Assembly: GCA_001449105.1 (NCBI GenBank)
Contig: LNIY01000150.1
Span: 49,336-113,335 of the forward strand
Direction of reading: 5' to 3'
DNA length: 64,000 nucleotides
Origin: Caulobacter vibrioides
Lineage (GTDB): Bacteria; Pseudomonadota; Alphaproteobacteria; Caulobacterales; Caulobacteraceae
Position 1 is the first letter of the stretch, and every line of letters starts with the position of its first letter. This document shows, piece by piece, positions 16,439-24,871 of the stretch. The translations under genes were made by a program, and so were the position numbers. A model generated the notes under the pieces. The model did no database searches. It saw only the letters and a list, made by a program, of their open reading frames with translations, and was not told the DNA's origin.

Positions 16439-17206
16439 ATGGAGACCTCCCCGACCACCGCCTCGTCCGCCGCCGTCGCGGACACCGCCAAGGGCGCCGG
16501 CGCCCGCATCCTGATCGTCGACGACGATCCGGGCATCCGCGACGTCGTGTCCGATTTCCTCGTCCGCCACGGCTATGTCGTCGACACGGCCCAGGACGCG
16601 CGCACCATGGAACAGGCCCTGGCCAAGGGCCCGGTCGACCTGGTGGTGCTCGACGTCATGCTGCCGGGCGAAGACGGCCTGGCCATCTGCCGCCGCCTCG
16701 CGGCCCAGGACGGCCCCGCGATCATCATGCTCTCGGCCATGGGCGAGGAGACCGACCGCATCGTCGGCCTCGAACTCGGCGCCGACGACTACCTGCCCAA
16801 GCCGTGCAACCCGCGCGAGCTGCTGGCCCGCGTGCGCGCCGTCCTGCGCCGCCGCACCGAGCCGCGCTCCAGCGACGACAGCATGGGCGCGGCCTGCGAG
16901 TTCGCCGGCTGGCGCCTCGACCTCGTCCGCCGCGAACTGCGCTCGCCGCAGTCGGTGGTGGTCAACCTCTCCAGCGGCGAGTTCTCGCTACTGCGCGCCT
17001 TCGTCGAACGCCCGCAGCGCGTGCTGACCCGCGACCAGCTCCTCGACCTCGCCCGGGGCCGCGACAGCGACGCCTACGACCGCGCCATCGACGTCCAGAT
17101 CAGCCGGCTGCGCCGCAAGCTGGACGACGGCGGCGGCGGCGAGCTGATCCGCACGATCCGCAGCGAGGGCTACATGTTCACGCCCAAGGTCACCCGCACG
17201 CCATGA
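16439..17206 (+). CDS. OmpR-family response regulator
   Basis: A 255-residue regulator. The receiver domain (about 22-140) has the acidic pair in LIVDDDPG, phospho-acceptor Asp72 in VVLDVMLPGEDG, and Lys in YLPKPCNPREL. The winged-helix DNA-binding domain (about 150-250) ends with YDRAIDVQISRLRRKLDD and the RTIRSEGYMF wing. The first 20 residues are an Ala/Thr-rich extension not usual for the family. It overlaps the kinase gene as ATGA, so the pair is translationally coupled. Likely targets are itself and the flanking EF-hand genes, but no repeated operator was recognised. Confidence 0.93.
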   Translation: METSPTTASSAAVADTAKGAGARILIVDDDPGIRDVVSDFLVRHGYVVDTAQDARTMEQALAKGPVDLVVLDVMLPGEDGLAICRRLAAQDGPAIIMLSAMGEETDRIVGLELGADDYLPKPCNPRELLARVRAVLRRRTEPRSSDDSMGAACEFAGWRLDLVRRELRSPQSVVVNLSSGEFSLLRAFVERPQRVLTRDQLLDLARGRDSDAYDRAIDVQISRLRRKLDDGGGGELIRTIRSEGYMFTPKVTRTP

Positions 17207-18663
17207 AGTTCGCCGTCCCGGGGCGCGGCGGCGCGCCCCTGTTCGCCCAGGCCCTGGGACTGGCGCTCGTCACCCTGGTCGCTACGATCCTGATCTGCGT
17301 GGCGGTCGTGTTCAACGTGCCGCCGCCGCCGCCCGAGCTGTACAAGCTCAGCGAGATCAGTCGGGCGCTGAAGTCCGGCCAGACCGTGCATCCGCGCGAC
17401 GGCCGGCCGCTGCTCGTCCGCCACCGCACCAGCATCAAGCCCGACGGCGAGGACTCCCAGCGCCGCGCCGAGTTCAAGGCCGCCATCGGCCGCGAGCTGA
17501 ACGTGCCCGTCGACCGGATCTCGATCCGCACCGAGAACGGCCCCCGCTTCTTCGTCCGCACGGCCCGCCAGAAGGGTCCGCCACCGCCTCCGCCCGGTCC
17601 TGGTGGTCCTGGTGGTCCTGGCGGCCCGGGCGTCTTCAACGGCCTGGGCGGTCCCGGCGGCCCGCCGCCGCCCCCCGGCGCGATCACCCCCGCCGAACGC
17701 ATCGCCGCGGTGATGCGCGACGAGCCCTTCCTGTTCGGCGACTTCCAGCTGGGCATTCGCCAGTCGGACGGCCGCTGGGTGGTGGTCGAGCCCAAGTTCA
17801 CCGTCCTGCGCGACACCTGGCAGGTGCGGATCCTGCTGATCCTGGCCCTATCGGCGGCCGCCGTGTCGCCGCTGGCCTGGCTGTTCGCCCGTCGCCTGGC
17901 CGGTCCGATCACCGCCTTCGCCGCCGCCGCCGAACGCCTGGGCCGCGACCCGCGCGCGCCGCCGCTCAGCCTGTCGGGTTCGGCCGAAGTGGCCGCCGCC
18001 GCCAACGCCTTCAACGAGATGCAGGAGCGCCTGCGACGCTACGTCGAGGACCGCACCGCCATGATCGGCGCGGTGGCCCACGACCTGCGCACGCCCCTGA
18101 CCCGCCTGCGGTTCCGCATCGAGACCACGCCCGACGACGTGCGCGGCAAGCTCGAAAGCGACATCGACCAGATGGAGGCGATGATCTCGGCCACCCTGGC
18201 CTTCGTGCGCGACACCAGCCGTCCTGCCGAGCGCACCAAGCTGGAGCTGGCCTCGCTGCTGGAAAGCGTCATGGACGAGGCGGCAGAGACCGGCGGCGAC
18301 GCCACGGCTGAGGAAGGCGACAAGATCGTCATCGAGGGCGACCCGATCGCGCTGAAGCGCCTGGTCACCAACCTGGTCGAGAACGCCCTGAAGTACGGCG
18401 GCGCCGCGCGCGGCCGGGTCTACAGCCAGGCGGGCAGCGCGATCCTGGAGATCGACGACAACGGCCCCGGCGTGCCCTCGGCCGAGCTGGAGCGCGTTTT
18501 CGAGCCGTTCTTCCGGGGCGAGCCGTCGCGCAACCGAGAGACCGGCGGCATCGGCCTGGGCCTCGCCGTCGTCCGCTCGCTGGCCCGCGCCCATGGCGGC
18601 GACGTGACCCTCCTGAACCGTCCCGAGGGCGGCCTGCGGGCCCGCGTCACGCTGCCGGCCTGA
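17203..18663 (+). CDS. Sensor histidine kinase with Pro/Gly-rich periplasmic domain
   Basis: A 486-residue inner-membrane kinase. One helix lies at about 15-37 and a second at about 208-228. Between them is a periplasmic sensor containing an unusual Pro/Gly-only run at 126-158. HAMP at about 230-283; phospho-acceptor His293 in VAHDLRTPLTRLRFR; N-box VTNLVENALKYGG; G1 EIDDNGPGVP; G2 GGIGLGLAVV. It overlaps its response regulator by four bases. The layout resembles RstB/EnvZ-class kinases. The signal is unknown; the neighbouring EF-hand proteins hint at calcium or another divalent cation. Confidence 0.93.
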   Translation: MKFAVPGRGGAPLFAQALGLALVTLVATILICVAVVFNVPPPPPELYKLSEISRALKSGQTVHPRDGRPLLVRHRTSIKPDGEDSQRRAEFKAAIGRELNVPVDRISIRTENGPRFFVRTARQKGPPPPPPGPGGPGGPGGPGVFNGLGGPGGPPPPPGAITPAERIAAVMRDEPFLFGDFQLGIRQSDGRWVVVEPKFTVLRDTWQVRILLILALSAAAVSPLAWLFARRLAGPITAFAAAAERLGRDPRAPPLSLSGSAEVAAAANAFNEMQERLRRYVEDRTAMIGAVAHDLRTPLTRLRFRIETTPDDVRGKLESDIDQMEAMISATLAFVRDTSRPAERTKLELASLLESVMDEAAETGGDATAEEGDKIVIEGDPIALKRLVTNLVENALKYGGAARGRVYSQAGSAILEIDDNGPGVPSAELERVFEPFFRGEPSRNRETGGIGLGLAVVRSLARAHGGDVTLLNRPEGGLRARVTLPA

Positions 18664-18754
18664 GGCTTGTTGCGGCCGCGCAATCAAGCACGGCCGTGAC
18701 GACATAACCGCGCAACGCCACGGCGCTTCAAGCGATGGCAAGGAGCCCCTTTCC

Positions 18755-19537
18755 ATGACCGCACGCGCCGCCCTGCCCTTCCTGGCCCTCGCCGCCCTCA
18801 GCGTCGCCGCGTGCGGCCACGCCCCACCGGACGGCCCGGGCGGGCGCGGTCCCGGCGGTCCGGGCGGGCGTCCAGGTTTCGACGGCGGCCCGCCTCCGGG
18901 CGAAGACGGCCCCGGCGGCCCGCGCATGGGCGGCGGCAAGCAGGTGTTCATCAGCCCGGCGGGCGAGCCGTTCCGCGCCGATGCCGGCCAGCCCTACCCG
19001 GTGGCCCTTTGGTTCGCGGGCGCCGACGCCGACCACGACGGCGTGCTGACCCGCGAGGAGTTCGTCGCCGACTCCCTGCGCTTCTTCGACAGGCTGGATG
19101 CCGACAAGTCGGGCGTTCTCGACGGCTTCGAGGTCTCGGCCTACGAGCGCAACATCGCCCCGGAGATCGTCCAGGCCTCGGCCATGCCCCAGCAGGCCCC
19201 GCCGTCCGGCGGCGGTCCCGACGGCGGTGACGGCGAGGGTCCGCGCCGCCGCCGCGACGGGGGTCTTGGCAACATGCTGCTGGGCGCCACGCCCTACGCG
19301 CTGCTGGCCGAGCCCCAGCCGGTGATGGGCGCCGACGCCGATTTCAATCGCCGCGTCACCCGCGACGAGGCGACCCGCGCGGCCAACGCCCGCTTCAAGC
19401 TGCTCGACAAGGACGGCGACGGCCGCCTGACCCTGGCCGAACTGCCCCAGACCCGGATGCAGCGCATGCTGAACGGCGAGGACGAGCCCCGCGAAGGCGG
19501 CCGGCGCGGCAACGGCGGCCGCCGTCCGCCGCGGTAG
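18755..19537 (+). CDS. EF-hand lipoprotein with Pro/Gly-rich linker
   Basis: A 260-residue exported lipoprotein: hydrophobic signal ending LSVAAC with the lipidated Cys at 20. Residues 24-60 form a Pro/Gly-rich linker echoing the one in the neighbouring kinase sensor. EF-hand loops are visible at 91-102 and 115-126, and two more follow near residues 195 and 220 (DKDGDGRLTLAE is the clearest). The C-terminus is Arg/Gly-rich. It lies 91 bases after the kinase gene on the same strand and may be co-transcribed or the system's target. Calcium binding is well supported by the loops; its role, storage or sensing partner, is inferred. Confidence 0.85.
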   Translation: MTARAALPFLALAALSVAACGHAPPDGPGGRGPGGPGGRPGFDGGPPPGEDGPGGPRMGGGKQVFISPAGEPFRADAGQPYPVALWFAGADADHDGVLTREEFVADSLRFFDRLDADKSGVLDGFEVSAYERNIAPEIVQASAMPQQAPPSGGGPDGGDGEGPRRRRDGGLGNMLLGATPYALLAEPQPVMGADADFNRRVTRDEATRAANARFKLLDKDGDGRLTLAELPQTRMQRMLNGEDEPREGGRRGNGGRRPPR

Positions 19538-19571
19538 GGCTCAAGCACACCAATTCACAGTCTCACCGAGC

Positions 19572-19591
19572 ATCCCCGTGAAGACGGGGAT
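19572..19591. repeat. Short TCCCCG-type intergenic palindrome
   Basis: ATCCCCGT and ACGGGGAT form a perfect eight-base stem around GAAG. It belongs to the same family as the copies near 44.7, 49.1 and 62.2 kb and lies between convergent genes, where it could also end transcription. Confidence 0.6.
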
Positions 19592-19622
19592 CTGACGGTT
19601 TTGGGTCTGGAAAGTCCGCCCC

Positions 19623-20297
19623 TCACCCCGCCACGACGCCGGCGATGATGTTGATGCCCAGCGCCAGGATCGCGGTGTTGTAGAAATAGGCCGTCACCGC
19701 GTGAGCGGTGACCAGGTTGCGCAACGCCCCGGTGCGCACGTCGTTGTCGGAGACCTGGAAGGTCGCCCCGATGCTGAAGGCCAGGTAGACGAAGTCCTTG
19801 TAGGTGCGGGCCGGCTCGCCGGGAAAGCCGAACCCGCCCTTCCCCGCCCCCGCGCCGAAATGGCGGTGGGCGTAGTGCAGCACGAACACCGAGTGCAGCA
19901 CGATCCACGACAGCACCAAGGTCACCCCCGCGCAGGCCGCCGTCAGGTTCTTGACGAAGCCGGCCTGCGAGCGCGCGCCGATCATCGCCGCCACCACCGC
20001 GGCCAGGCTGGCGGCGATGGCCGACAGCACGATCAGCAGGATCAGCGAGCGCCCCTCGTCCTCCGCCGCGGCCTTCGCCCGGAGGCCCGCCTCGTCGGTG
20101 GTGAGGAACAGGCGCCACAGCAAAACGGCGTAGATCGCGGCGCCGACGTCCCAGCCGATCAAAATATGCGTGCTTTCGGGCAGATTTATCTGGCGGGCGA
20201 AAAGCCACCCGAAAAGCCCCGCCAGAACACCGACAAAGAGCCTCCAGTGCCTTGTAATTAATGAGGATTTACCACCTTCCAAGGTGCTCTTGCGCAT
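19623..20297 (-). CDS. DUF1345 inner-membrane protein
   Basis: 224 residues with about five or six hydrophobic helices. The pattern of the family is clear: HWRLFVGVLAG near the start, GWDVGAAIYAVLLW, a central SWIVLHSVFVLHYAHRHF, and TYKDFVYLAFSIGATFQVSDNDV followed by TAYFYNTAILALGINI. The function of DUF1345 is unknown; the conserved Asp, His and Tyr residues near the membrane suggest transport or ion handling. ATG 20297 was chosen over one 21 codons upstream because it leads directly into a short basic N-terminus before the first helix. It is divergent from the KGG-protein genes. Confidence 0.85.
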   Translation of the reverse strand: MRKSTLEGGKSSLITRHWRLFVGVLAGLFGWLFARQINLPESTHILIGWDVGAAIYAVLLWRLFLTTDEAGLRAKAAAEDEGRSLILLIVLSAIAASLAAVVAAMIGARSQAGFVKNLTAACAGVTLVLSWIVLHSVFVLHYAHRHFGAGAGKGGFGFPGEPARTYKDFVYLAFSIGATFQVSDNDVRTGALRNLVTAHAVTAYFYNTAILALGINIIAGVVAG

Positions 20298-20414
20298 CGC
20301 TCTCAGCCTGCCTTTTCCCCAGACAATCGTCCTTAACGCTGCATTTGTCTCGCCTGACACGTGAAACCGAACTCGGCTTCACCGGTTACTTCACCGGAAC
20401 ACTGGAACGACGCC

Positions 20415-20582
20415 ATGACCGACCCCGACGCACCGCCTCCGCTGGAGCCGCAAACGCCGGACGATCCGCCGGGCTCTACGCCCGATGAAGTCCCGCTTGA
20501 GCCGCCTCCTGTGCAGCCGGGCGACGATCGGCCCTATGGCGCCGCTTCGGCCCCGTTCCCTCCCGTTACCAGTCCCGATTAG
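20415..20582 (+). CDS. Small Pro/Asp-rich protein of unknown function
   Basis: A 55-residue reading frame coding mostly for Pro, Asp, Glu and Ser, with no hydrophobic segment. It ends nine bases before the KGG-repeat gene and shares its strand, so the two are probably one transcript. I do not recognise a family. The composition is that of a disordered acidic peptide. ATG 20415 was chosen because upstream codons look unlike protein. Real coding status is uncertain. Confidence 0.5.
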   Translation: MTDPDAPPPLEPQTPDDPPGSTPDEVPLEPPPVQPGDDRPYGAASAPFPPVTSPD

Positions 20583-20591
20583 GAGCAAGAC

Positions 20592-20801
20592 ATGGACCTC
20601 GACAGCGAACGGCCCCGCGGCCGCCGAGGCTTCGCCGCCATGGATCCGGAACGTCGCCGCGAGATAGCTCGCAAAGGCGGCGCCAGCGTCCCCAGTGAGA
20701 AGCGCAGCTTCGCCAAGGACCGCGATCTGGCCGCCAACGCCGGCCGCAAGGGCGGTTCTTCGTCGCGTGGCGGCGGCCGCCTCGGCGCTCGCGACCTCTA
20801 G
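20592..20801 (+). CDS. KGG-repeat stress-induced protein (YciG/GsiB-like)
   Basis: A 69-residue hydrophilic protein. It contains FAAMDPERRREIARKGGAS and, after SFAKDRDLAANAGRKGGSS, a second copy, which are the two halves of the KGG (stress-induced) motif. YciG and Bacillus GsiB proteins have such repeats, are disordered and accumulate under general or desiccation stress. Start: ATG with AGGAGCAAGAC just upstream, a strong ribosome site. No general-stress sigma-factor promoter was confidently identified, so stress control is inferred from the family. Confidence 0.85.
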   Translation: MDLDSERPRGRRGFAAMDPERRREIARKGGASVPSEKRSFAKDRDLAANAGRKGGSSSRGGGRLGARDL

Positions 20802-20870
20802 GAATGCCGCGGCCGAGGGGGGGACGGGCGACGCAGCCGACGGTGGTGGCGCACGTATCAGGATTTTAGG

Positions 20871-20900
20871 GCCCGGATCGGTTTGCCGATCCGGGCTCTT
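20871..20900 (+). terminator. Hairpin terminator after the KGG gene
   Basis: An 11-base stem (GCCCGGATCGG / CCGATCCGGGC) with a TTTG loop is followed by TCTT, a weak T tract. It lies between the KGG gene and the convergent egt gene. Confidence 0.55.
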
Positions 20901-20959
20901 GGGCTGTCCGCCATCCAGCGGCCGGCCGCGACTTCTTCTTTCCGCTCCCGAGATCGATC

Positions 20960-23119
20960 TCAGGAGCGAAGCGCGAAGACGCCGAACGCCGGCGCCTCGC
21001 TGATCCAGCGCGCCTCGACGCGCCATCCGGCCTGATCCGCCATCGCGGCGAAGGCGTCCGGGTCGTACTTGTAGGAATTCTCGGTGTGGATCGTCTCGCC
21101 GGCCGCAAACGCGATCGGCGTACCGGCGATCTCGACGGTCTGGTCGCGCAGGCTGACCAGGTGCATCTCGATCCGGCTCTCGACGGTGTTCCACACGGCC
21201 CGATGCGCGAAGGCGTCCAGGTCGAAGGTCCCGTCCAGCTCGCGATTGATGCGGACCAGCAGGTTCTTGTTGAACGCCGCCGTCACGCCGGCCGCGTCGT
21301 CATAGGCCGGGATCAGCACGTCCTCGCCCTTGGCGATGTCGGCCCCGACCACGAACAGCGCCCCCGGCCCCAGCAGCTCGCGCGCCGCGGTCAGGAAGGC
21401 GATCGCCTCGTCCGTGGGGAAGTTGCCGATCGTCGAACCGGGGAAGAAGCCGACCGTCGGCCGCCCGCGCGCCGCCGCCGGCAGACCCAGCGGGTGGGTG
21501 AAGTCGCCCACGGCCGGCGCCACCGTCAGCTTCGGATAGTCGGCGCGGATCGCGGCGGCCGCGGCGTCCAGGGCCGAGGCGCTGATGTCCATCGGCGCGT
21601 AGACGCCCAGTTGCGGCGCGGCGTCCAGCACGATGCGGGTCTTCGTGCTGGCCCCGCTGCCGAACTCGATCATCGCCGCGCCCTCGGGGATGCGGGCGGC
21701 GATCTCGGGGGCGATGCGGCGCAGCAGCGCGGTCTCGGTGCGGGTCGGATAGTACTCCGGCAGCACCGTGATCTCTTCGAACAACCGCGAGCCCTCGGCG
21801 TCGTAGAAGTACTTGCTGGGCAGGCTCTTGGTCTGGGCGGTCAGGCCCGCCAGCACGTCGTCGCGCAATCCAGTGTCCATGATCAATTCACGCCGGCCCG
21901 CCCCGTCGCGCGCCAGGCGCACGCCCGAGAACATCCAGCGCTGGCCGGGATGGAAGAAGTTGCGATAGCTGGCCCGCGCATGACCCGGCGGGGTGGCGGC
22001 CGCGCCGCCCCGCAGAACCATCTGGTTGACCATGAACTTGCCGTTGTACTCGCCCAGCGCCCCGGCCCCGGGACGGAAACCGGGATAGGCGGCATAGGCG
22101 CTGGCGGTCCACTGCCAGGCCTCGCCCGACATCTGGCGCAGGCCCTTGCCCGAGCGCGCGGCGGCTTCCCACTCGGCCTCGGTGGGCAGTCGCGCGCCGG
22201 CCCAGGTCGCGAAGGCGCAGGCCTCGTAATAGCTGACGTGGGCGACGGGCGCGGCCGGATCCAGCGGTCGCACGCCCGACAGCCCGAACTCGCTCCAGGC
22301 GCCGTCCTCGTCCTGGCGCCAGTAGAGCGGCGCGCGCCAGCCCTGCTCCTGCACCATGGCCCAGCCGTCCGACAGCCAGAACTCGGCCCGCTCGTAGCCG
22401 CCGTCCTCGATGAAGCCCAGCCACTCGCCGTTGGTGGTCAGGCGGTCGGCCAGGCGGAACGGCTCGAGGAACACGCGATGGCGCGGCCGCTCGTTGTCGA
22501 AGGCGAAGCCCCGCTCCTCGGCGCCGATCGTCTCCACCCCGCCCTCGAAGCCGACAAAGCCCAGCGCGGGTGCGGCGGCGCGCGGCGGATCGGGACGCTC
22601 GCGATAGGCCGGCGACAGCGGCGACTGGGCGAACAGGTGCTGGATGTCCATCAGCAGCAGTTCCTGGTGCTGCTCCTCGTGGGCCAGACCCAGTTCGAGC
22701 CGCTCCAGGATCTCGGGCGACAGCGCGCCCGACAGCAGGCGGGCCATGGCCTCGTCCACATGCCGGCGATAGGCGCCGACCTCGGCGCAGGACGGCCGGG
22801 TCAGCAGGCCGCGCTGGGGCCGCGGCTGACGGGGGCCCATGGCCTCGTAATAGGAGTTGAAGATGTAGCCGAACGCCGGGTCGTAGGGCTTGTAGCCCGG
22901 GGCGTAGGGAGCCAGCAGGAAGCTCTCGAAGAACCAGGTCGTATGCCCCCTGTGCCACTTGGCCGGGCTGGCGTCGGGCATCGACTGCGCCGCCTGGTCC
23001 TCGGGCGACAGCGGCGCGGCCAGGGCCTCCGTGCGCTCGCGTACGGCGCGGTAGCGGGCCAATGGCGCGCCGGCAGTCTCAAAGGTCGAGGCCAGGACCA
23101 GGGTATCGTCGGGACTCAT
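20960..23119 (-). CDS. egtBD: EgtB-EgtD fusion: ergothioneine sulfoxide synthase plus histidine trimethyltransferase
   Basis: One uninterrupted frame of 719 residues. Residues 1-405 are EgtB: a DinB-like helical domain with iron ligands His59 (GHTTWFFE), His147 and His151 (HEEQHQE), then a formylglycine-generating-enzyme-like domain ending MFSGVRLARD. After about eight linker residues, Met414 begins a complete EgtD (SAM-dependent methyltransferase): KSLPSKYFYDAEGSRLFEEIT, PEYYPTRTE, IEFGSGASTKT, VGFFPGSTIGNF. EgtD trimethylates histidine to hercynine; EgtB joins hercynine to a thiol with O2. The genes are usually separate; fungal Egt1 fuses them in the opposite order. AGGAG precedes ATG 23119. 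EgtD could also be made separately from ATG 21880. A one-base sequencing error at the joint is the main alternative. Confidence 0.88.
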   Translation of the reverse strand: MSPDDTLVLASTFETAGAPLARYRAVRERTEALAAPLSPEDQAAQSMPDASPAKWHRGHTTWFFESFLLAPYAPGYKPYDPAFGYIFNSYYEAMGPRQPRPQRGLLTRPSCAEVGAYRRHVDEAMARLLSGALSPEILERLELGLAHEEQHQELLLMDIQHLFAQSPLSPAYRERPDPPRAAAPALGFVGFEGGVETIGAEERGFAFDNERPRHRVFLEPFRLADRLTTNGEWLGFIEDGGYERAEFWLSDGWAMVQEQGWRAPLYWRQDEDGAWSEFGLSGVRPLDPAAPVAHVSYYEACAFATWAGARLPTEAEWEAAARSGKGLRQMSGEAWQWTASAYAAYPGFRPGAGALGEYNGKFMVNQMVLRGGAAATPPGHARASYRNFFHPGQRWMFSGVRLARDGAGRRELIMDTGLRDDVLAGLTAQTKSLPSKYFYDAEGSRLFEEITVLPEYYPTRTETALLRRIAPEIAARIPEGAAMIEFGSGASTKTRIVLDAAPQLGVYAPMDISASALDAAAAAIRADYPKLTVAPAVGDFTHPLGLPAAARGRPTVGFFPGSTIGNFPTDEAIAFLTAARELLGPGALFVVGADIAKGEDVLIPAYDDAAGVTAAFNKNLLVRINRELDGTFDLDAFAHRAVWNTVESRIEMHLVSLRDQTVEIAGTPIAFAAGETIHTENSYKYDPDAFAAMADQAGWRVEARWISEAPAFGVFALRS

Positions 23120-23341
23120 GCACGCTCCTGGCGCTGAAGGGCCGCGCGCGCGGGCCGCTGTCCAAAACGGATCGAGAGCTTGGGCGTTCCCGGTTTGGAC
23201 GGCAAGGCGGTCTGCTGCCAGCATGGTGTCATCAGCGCTTCTCAATTCCTATTGAATTGATCTGATTTGATCCTCCCGCCTCGCGAGAGCGACAAGCAGG
23301 TCAAATCCGCTTCGCGCGGCCCCGTCTTGAAGAGTTCAGCG

Positions 23342-23938
23342 ATGTCTTTCATCTCACCGCCCGATCCCGTCGGCGATCCGCCGATCCTGATCGTGCCTGG
23401 CCTCTACAACTCCGGCCCCGACCACTGGCAGAGCCACTGGCAGCGCGCCCTGCCCAGCGCCGAGCGCGTGGACCAGGTCGACTGGGAGCGCCCTACCCTG
23501 GGCGACTGGACCATCAGCCTGGCCGAGGCCGTGCGCAGCCGCCCCGGGGCGATCCTGGTGGCCCACAGCCTGGGCTGCGCCCTGGTCTGCCACCTAGCCC
23601 AGGTGACCGGCGGACGTGGCGTGCGCGGCGCCCTGCTGGTGGCGCCGGCCGACGTCAATCGCGAAGGTCCCGCCGGCCGCCTGCTGATCGGCTTCTCGCC
23701 GATCCCCCGCCCGCGCCTGCCCTTCCCCTCCCTGGTGGTGGCCAGCCGCGACGACCCCTACGTGGCCATCGAACGGGCCGAGGCCTTCGCCCGGGGATGG
23801 GGCTCGCGCTTCGTCGACCTGGGCCGGGCCGGCCACATCAACGTCGACTCCGGCCACGGCGCATGGCCGCGCGGCCGTCTGCTGCTGAACGAACTGATCC
23901 GGGCCACGGCCCCGGCCTCGCCTGCGGCCAGGGCCTGA
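23342..23938 (+). CDS. RBBP9/YdeN-family alpha/beta hydrolase
   Basis: A 198-residue cytoplasmic protein. PPILIVPGLYNSGPDHWQSHW near the N-terminus and WERPTLGDW are signatures of the RBBP9/YdeN serine-hydrolase family. The nucleophile elbow is AHSLG; Asp in ASRDDPYV and His in GHINVDSGHG complete a likely triad. Substrates of bacterial members are not established. The first in-frame ATG, 25 codons upstream, was rejected because the intervening codons are atypical. It is a single gene with its own strong terminator. Confidence 0.85.
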   Translation: MSFISPPDPVGDPPILIVPGLYNSGPDHWQSHWQRALPSAERVDQVDWERPTLGDWTISLAEAVRSRPGAILVAHSLGCALVCHLAQVTGGRGVRGALLVAPADVNREGPAGRLLIGFSPIPRPRLPFPSLVVASRDDPYVAIERAEAFARGWGSRFVDLGRAGHINVDSGHGAWPRGRLLLNELIRATAPASPAARA

Positions 23939-23944
23939 CAAAAG

Positions 23945-23982
23945 ACGACCCCCGCGAACCGGGTTCGCGGGGGTCGTTCTTT
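23945..23982 (+). terminator. Terminator after the RBBP9-like hydrolase
   Basis: A long GC stem built from ACGACCCCCGCGAA and TTCGCGGGGGTCGT with a short CCGGG loop is followed by TCTTT, seven bases after the stop codon. Confidence 0.85.
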
Positions 23983-24094
23983 ACGCACACAGTCTTACGC
24001 GTACTGCACTGGTCCGGCTTCGCGATCCTCAGCGCTTTGCTCCAGCCTCCCTACGGGCGAGCGCGCTGTTCCGCGAAGTTCGAACCTGGGAGCC

Positions 24095-24295
24095 TCAGGC
24101 GGCGGCCTGACGGCTGCGCACGCGGCTCATCCAGTCTTCCGGATAGGTCTCGCGCACGACGATCGACTTGAACTGGCCGACCGGGATGCGGGCGGCGTCG
24201 CCCGGCTGCAGGTCGCGCGAGACCGAGTGGCCCGCGAATTCCTGGATGATCGTGATCACCTGGCTGCTGCCGGCGGCGTTCTCGATGAGGATCAT
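24095..24295 (-). CDS. Small conserved-looking protein of unknown function
   Basis: A 66-residue protein (MILIENAAGSSQVITIIQ...) with alternating hydrophobic residues, a VGQFKSIVVRE strand and a basic C-terminus, looking like a small beta-rich fold. No signal peptide, no catalytic motif. It is encoded 35 bases after the GcrA-family gene on the same strand, so it may share that transcript. Codon use is typical of the genome, supporting coding status. The longer frame reading back through the regulator gene is its shadow. I do not recognise the family. Confidence 0.65.
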   Translation of the reverse strand: MILIENAAGSSQVITIIQEFAGHSVSRDLQPGDAARIPVGQFKSIVVRETYPEDWMSRVRSRQAAA

Positions 24296-24330
24296 GGGGG
24301 TGTCTCTCTCTGAGAGGGCTTGAGGACGCG

Positions 24331-24819
24331 TCAGAGGACGCGGCGTTCCTGGGGCAGGCTCTGGCGGGTCCAGGCGTCGATGTCGGCCGAGCTCTGGAAA
24401 CGGCGGAAGGCGCCCTGGGTGTGGTCGGGGCAGTACGAGGCGCGCTTGCTGCTCGTCTCGCGGCCGCAGAAGCCGAAGTCGCCCGCGTCCGGATTGCCGA
24501 TCGGCCAGCGGCACGAGTGCATCGACAGGTCGAGGATGCCCGCGGTAGGGGTCAGCTCTTCCATCACCGCCACCTGCGGGCGGGCCGGACGGGCCTGGGC
24601 CGGAGCGTTGGTGCGGGCTCGGGGAGCCTGGCGCGACACCCGGACGGTGACGGCGCGCTGGCGCACCGGGGTTTCGCGGACGGTGATGCCCAGTCGGTGG
24701 ATCTTGCCGATGACGGCGCTGCGGCTGACGCCGCCCAACTGGCGCGCCACCTGGCTGGCGCTCAACCCTTCGAGCCACAACTTCCTGAGCGTGGCGGTAC
24801 GTTCCTCGTTCCAGTCCAT
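24331..24819 (-). CDS. GcrA-family cell-cycle transcription regulator
   Basis: A 162-residue protein. The N-terminal helix-turn-helix (WNEERTATLRKLWLEGLSAS, then QVARQLGGVSRSAVIGKIHRLG) is the GcrA DNA-binding domain, and the C-terminal DLSMHSCRWPIGNPDAGDFGFCG followed by SYCPDHT is its conserved Cys/His sigma70-interacting domain. GcrA binds GANTC sites methylated by CcrM and activates sigma70 promoters during S phase. A basic Pro/Ala linker joins the domains. The window cannot show whether this is the single master regulator or a paralogue: the N-terminal MDWNEER and the ETPVRQRAV linker differ from the crescentus protein as I recall it. GANTC sites lie in its upstream region. Confidence 0.88.
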   Translation of the reverse strand: MDWNEERTATLRKLWLEGLSASQVARQLGGVSRSAVIGKIHRLGITVRETPVRQRAVTVRVSRQAPRARTNAPAQARPARPQVAVMEELTPTAGILDLSMHSCRWPIGNPDAGDFGFCGRETSSKRASYCPDHTQGAFRRFQSSADIDAWTRQSLPQERRVL

Positions 24820-24871
24820 GACGGTTTCCGCTTCTTAAGGGTGCGGGATCAGCCCCCGCCCTTCTTCGGTA

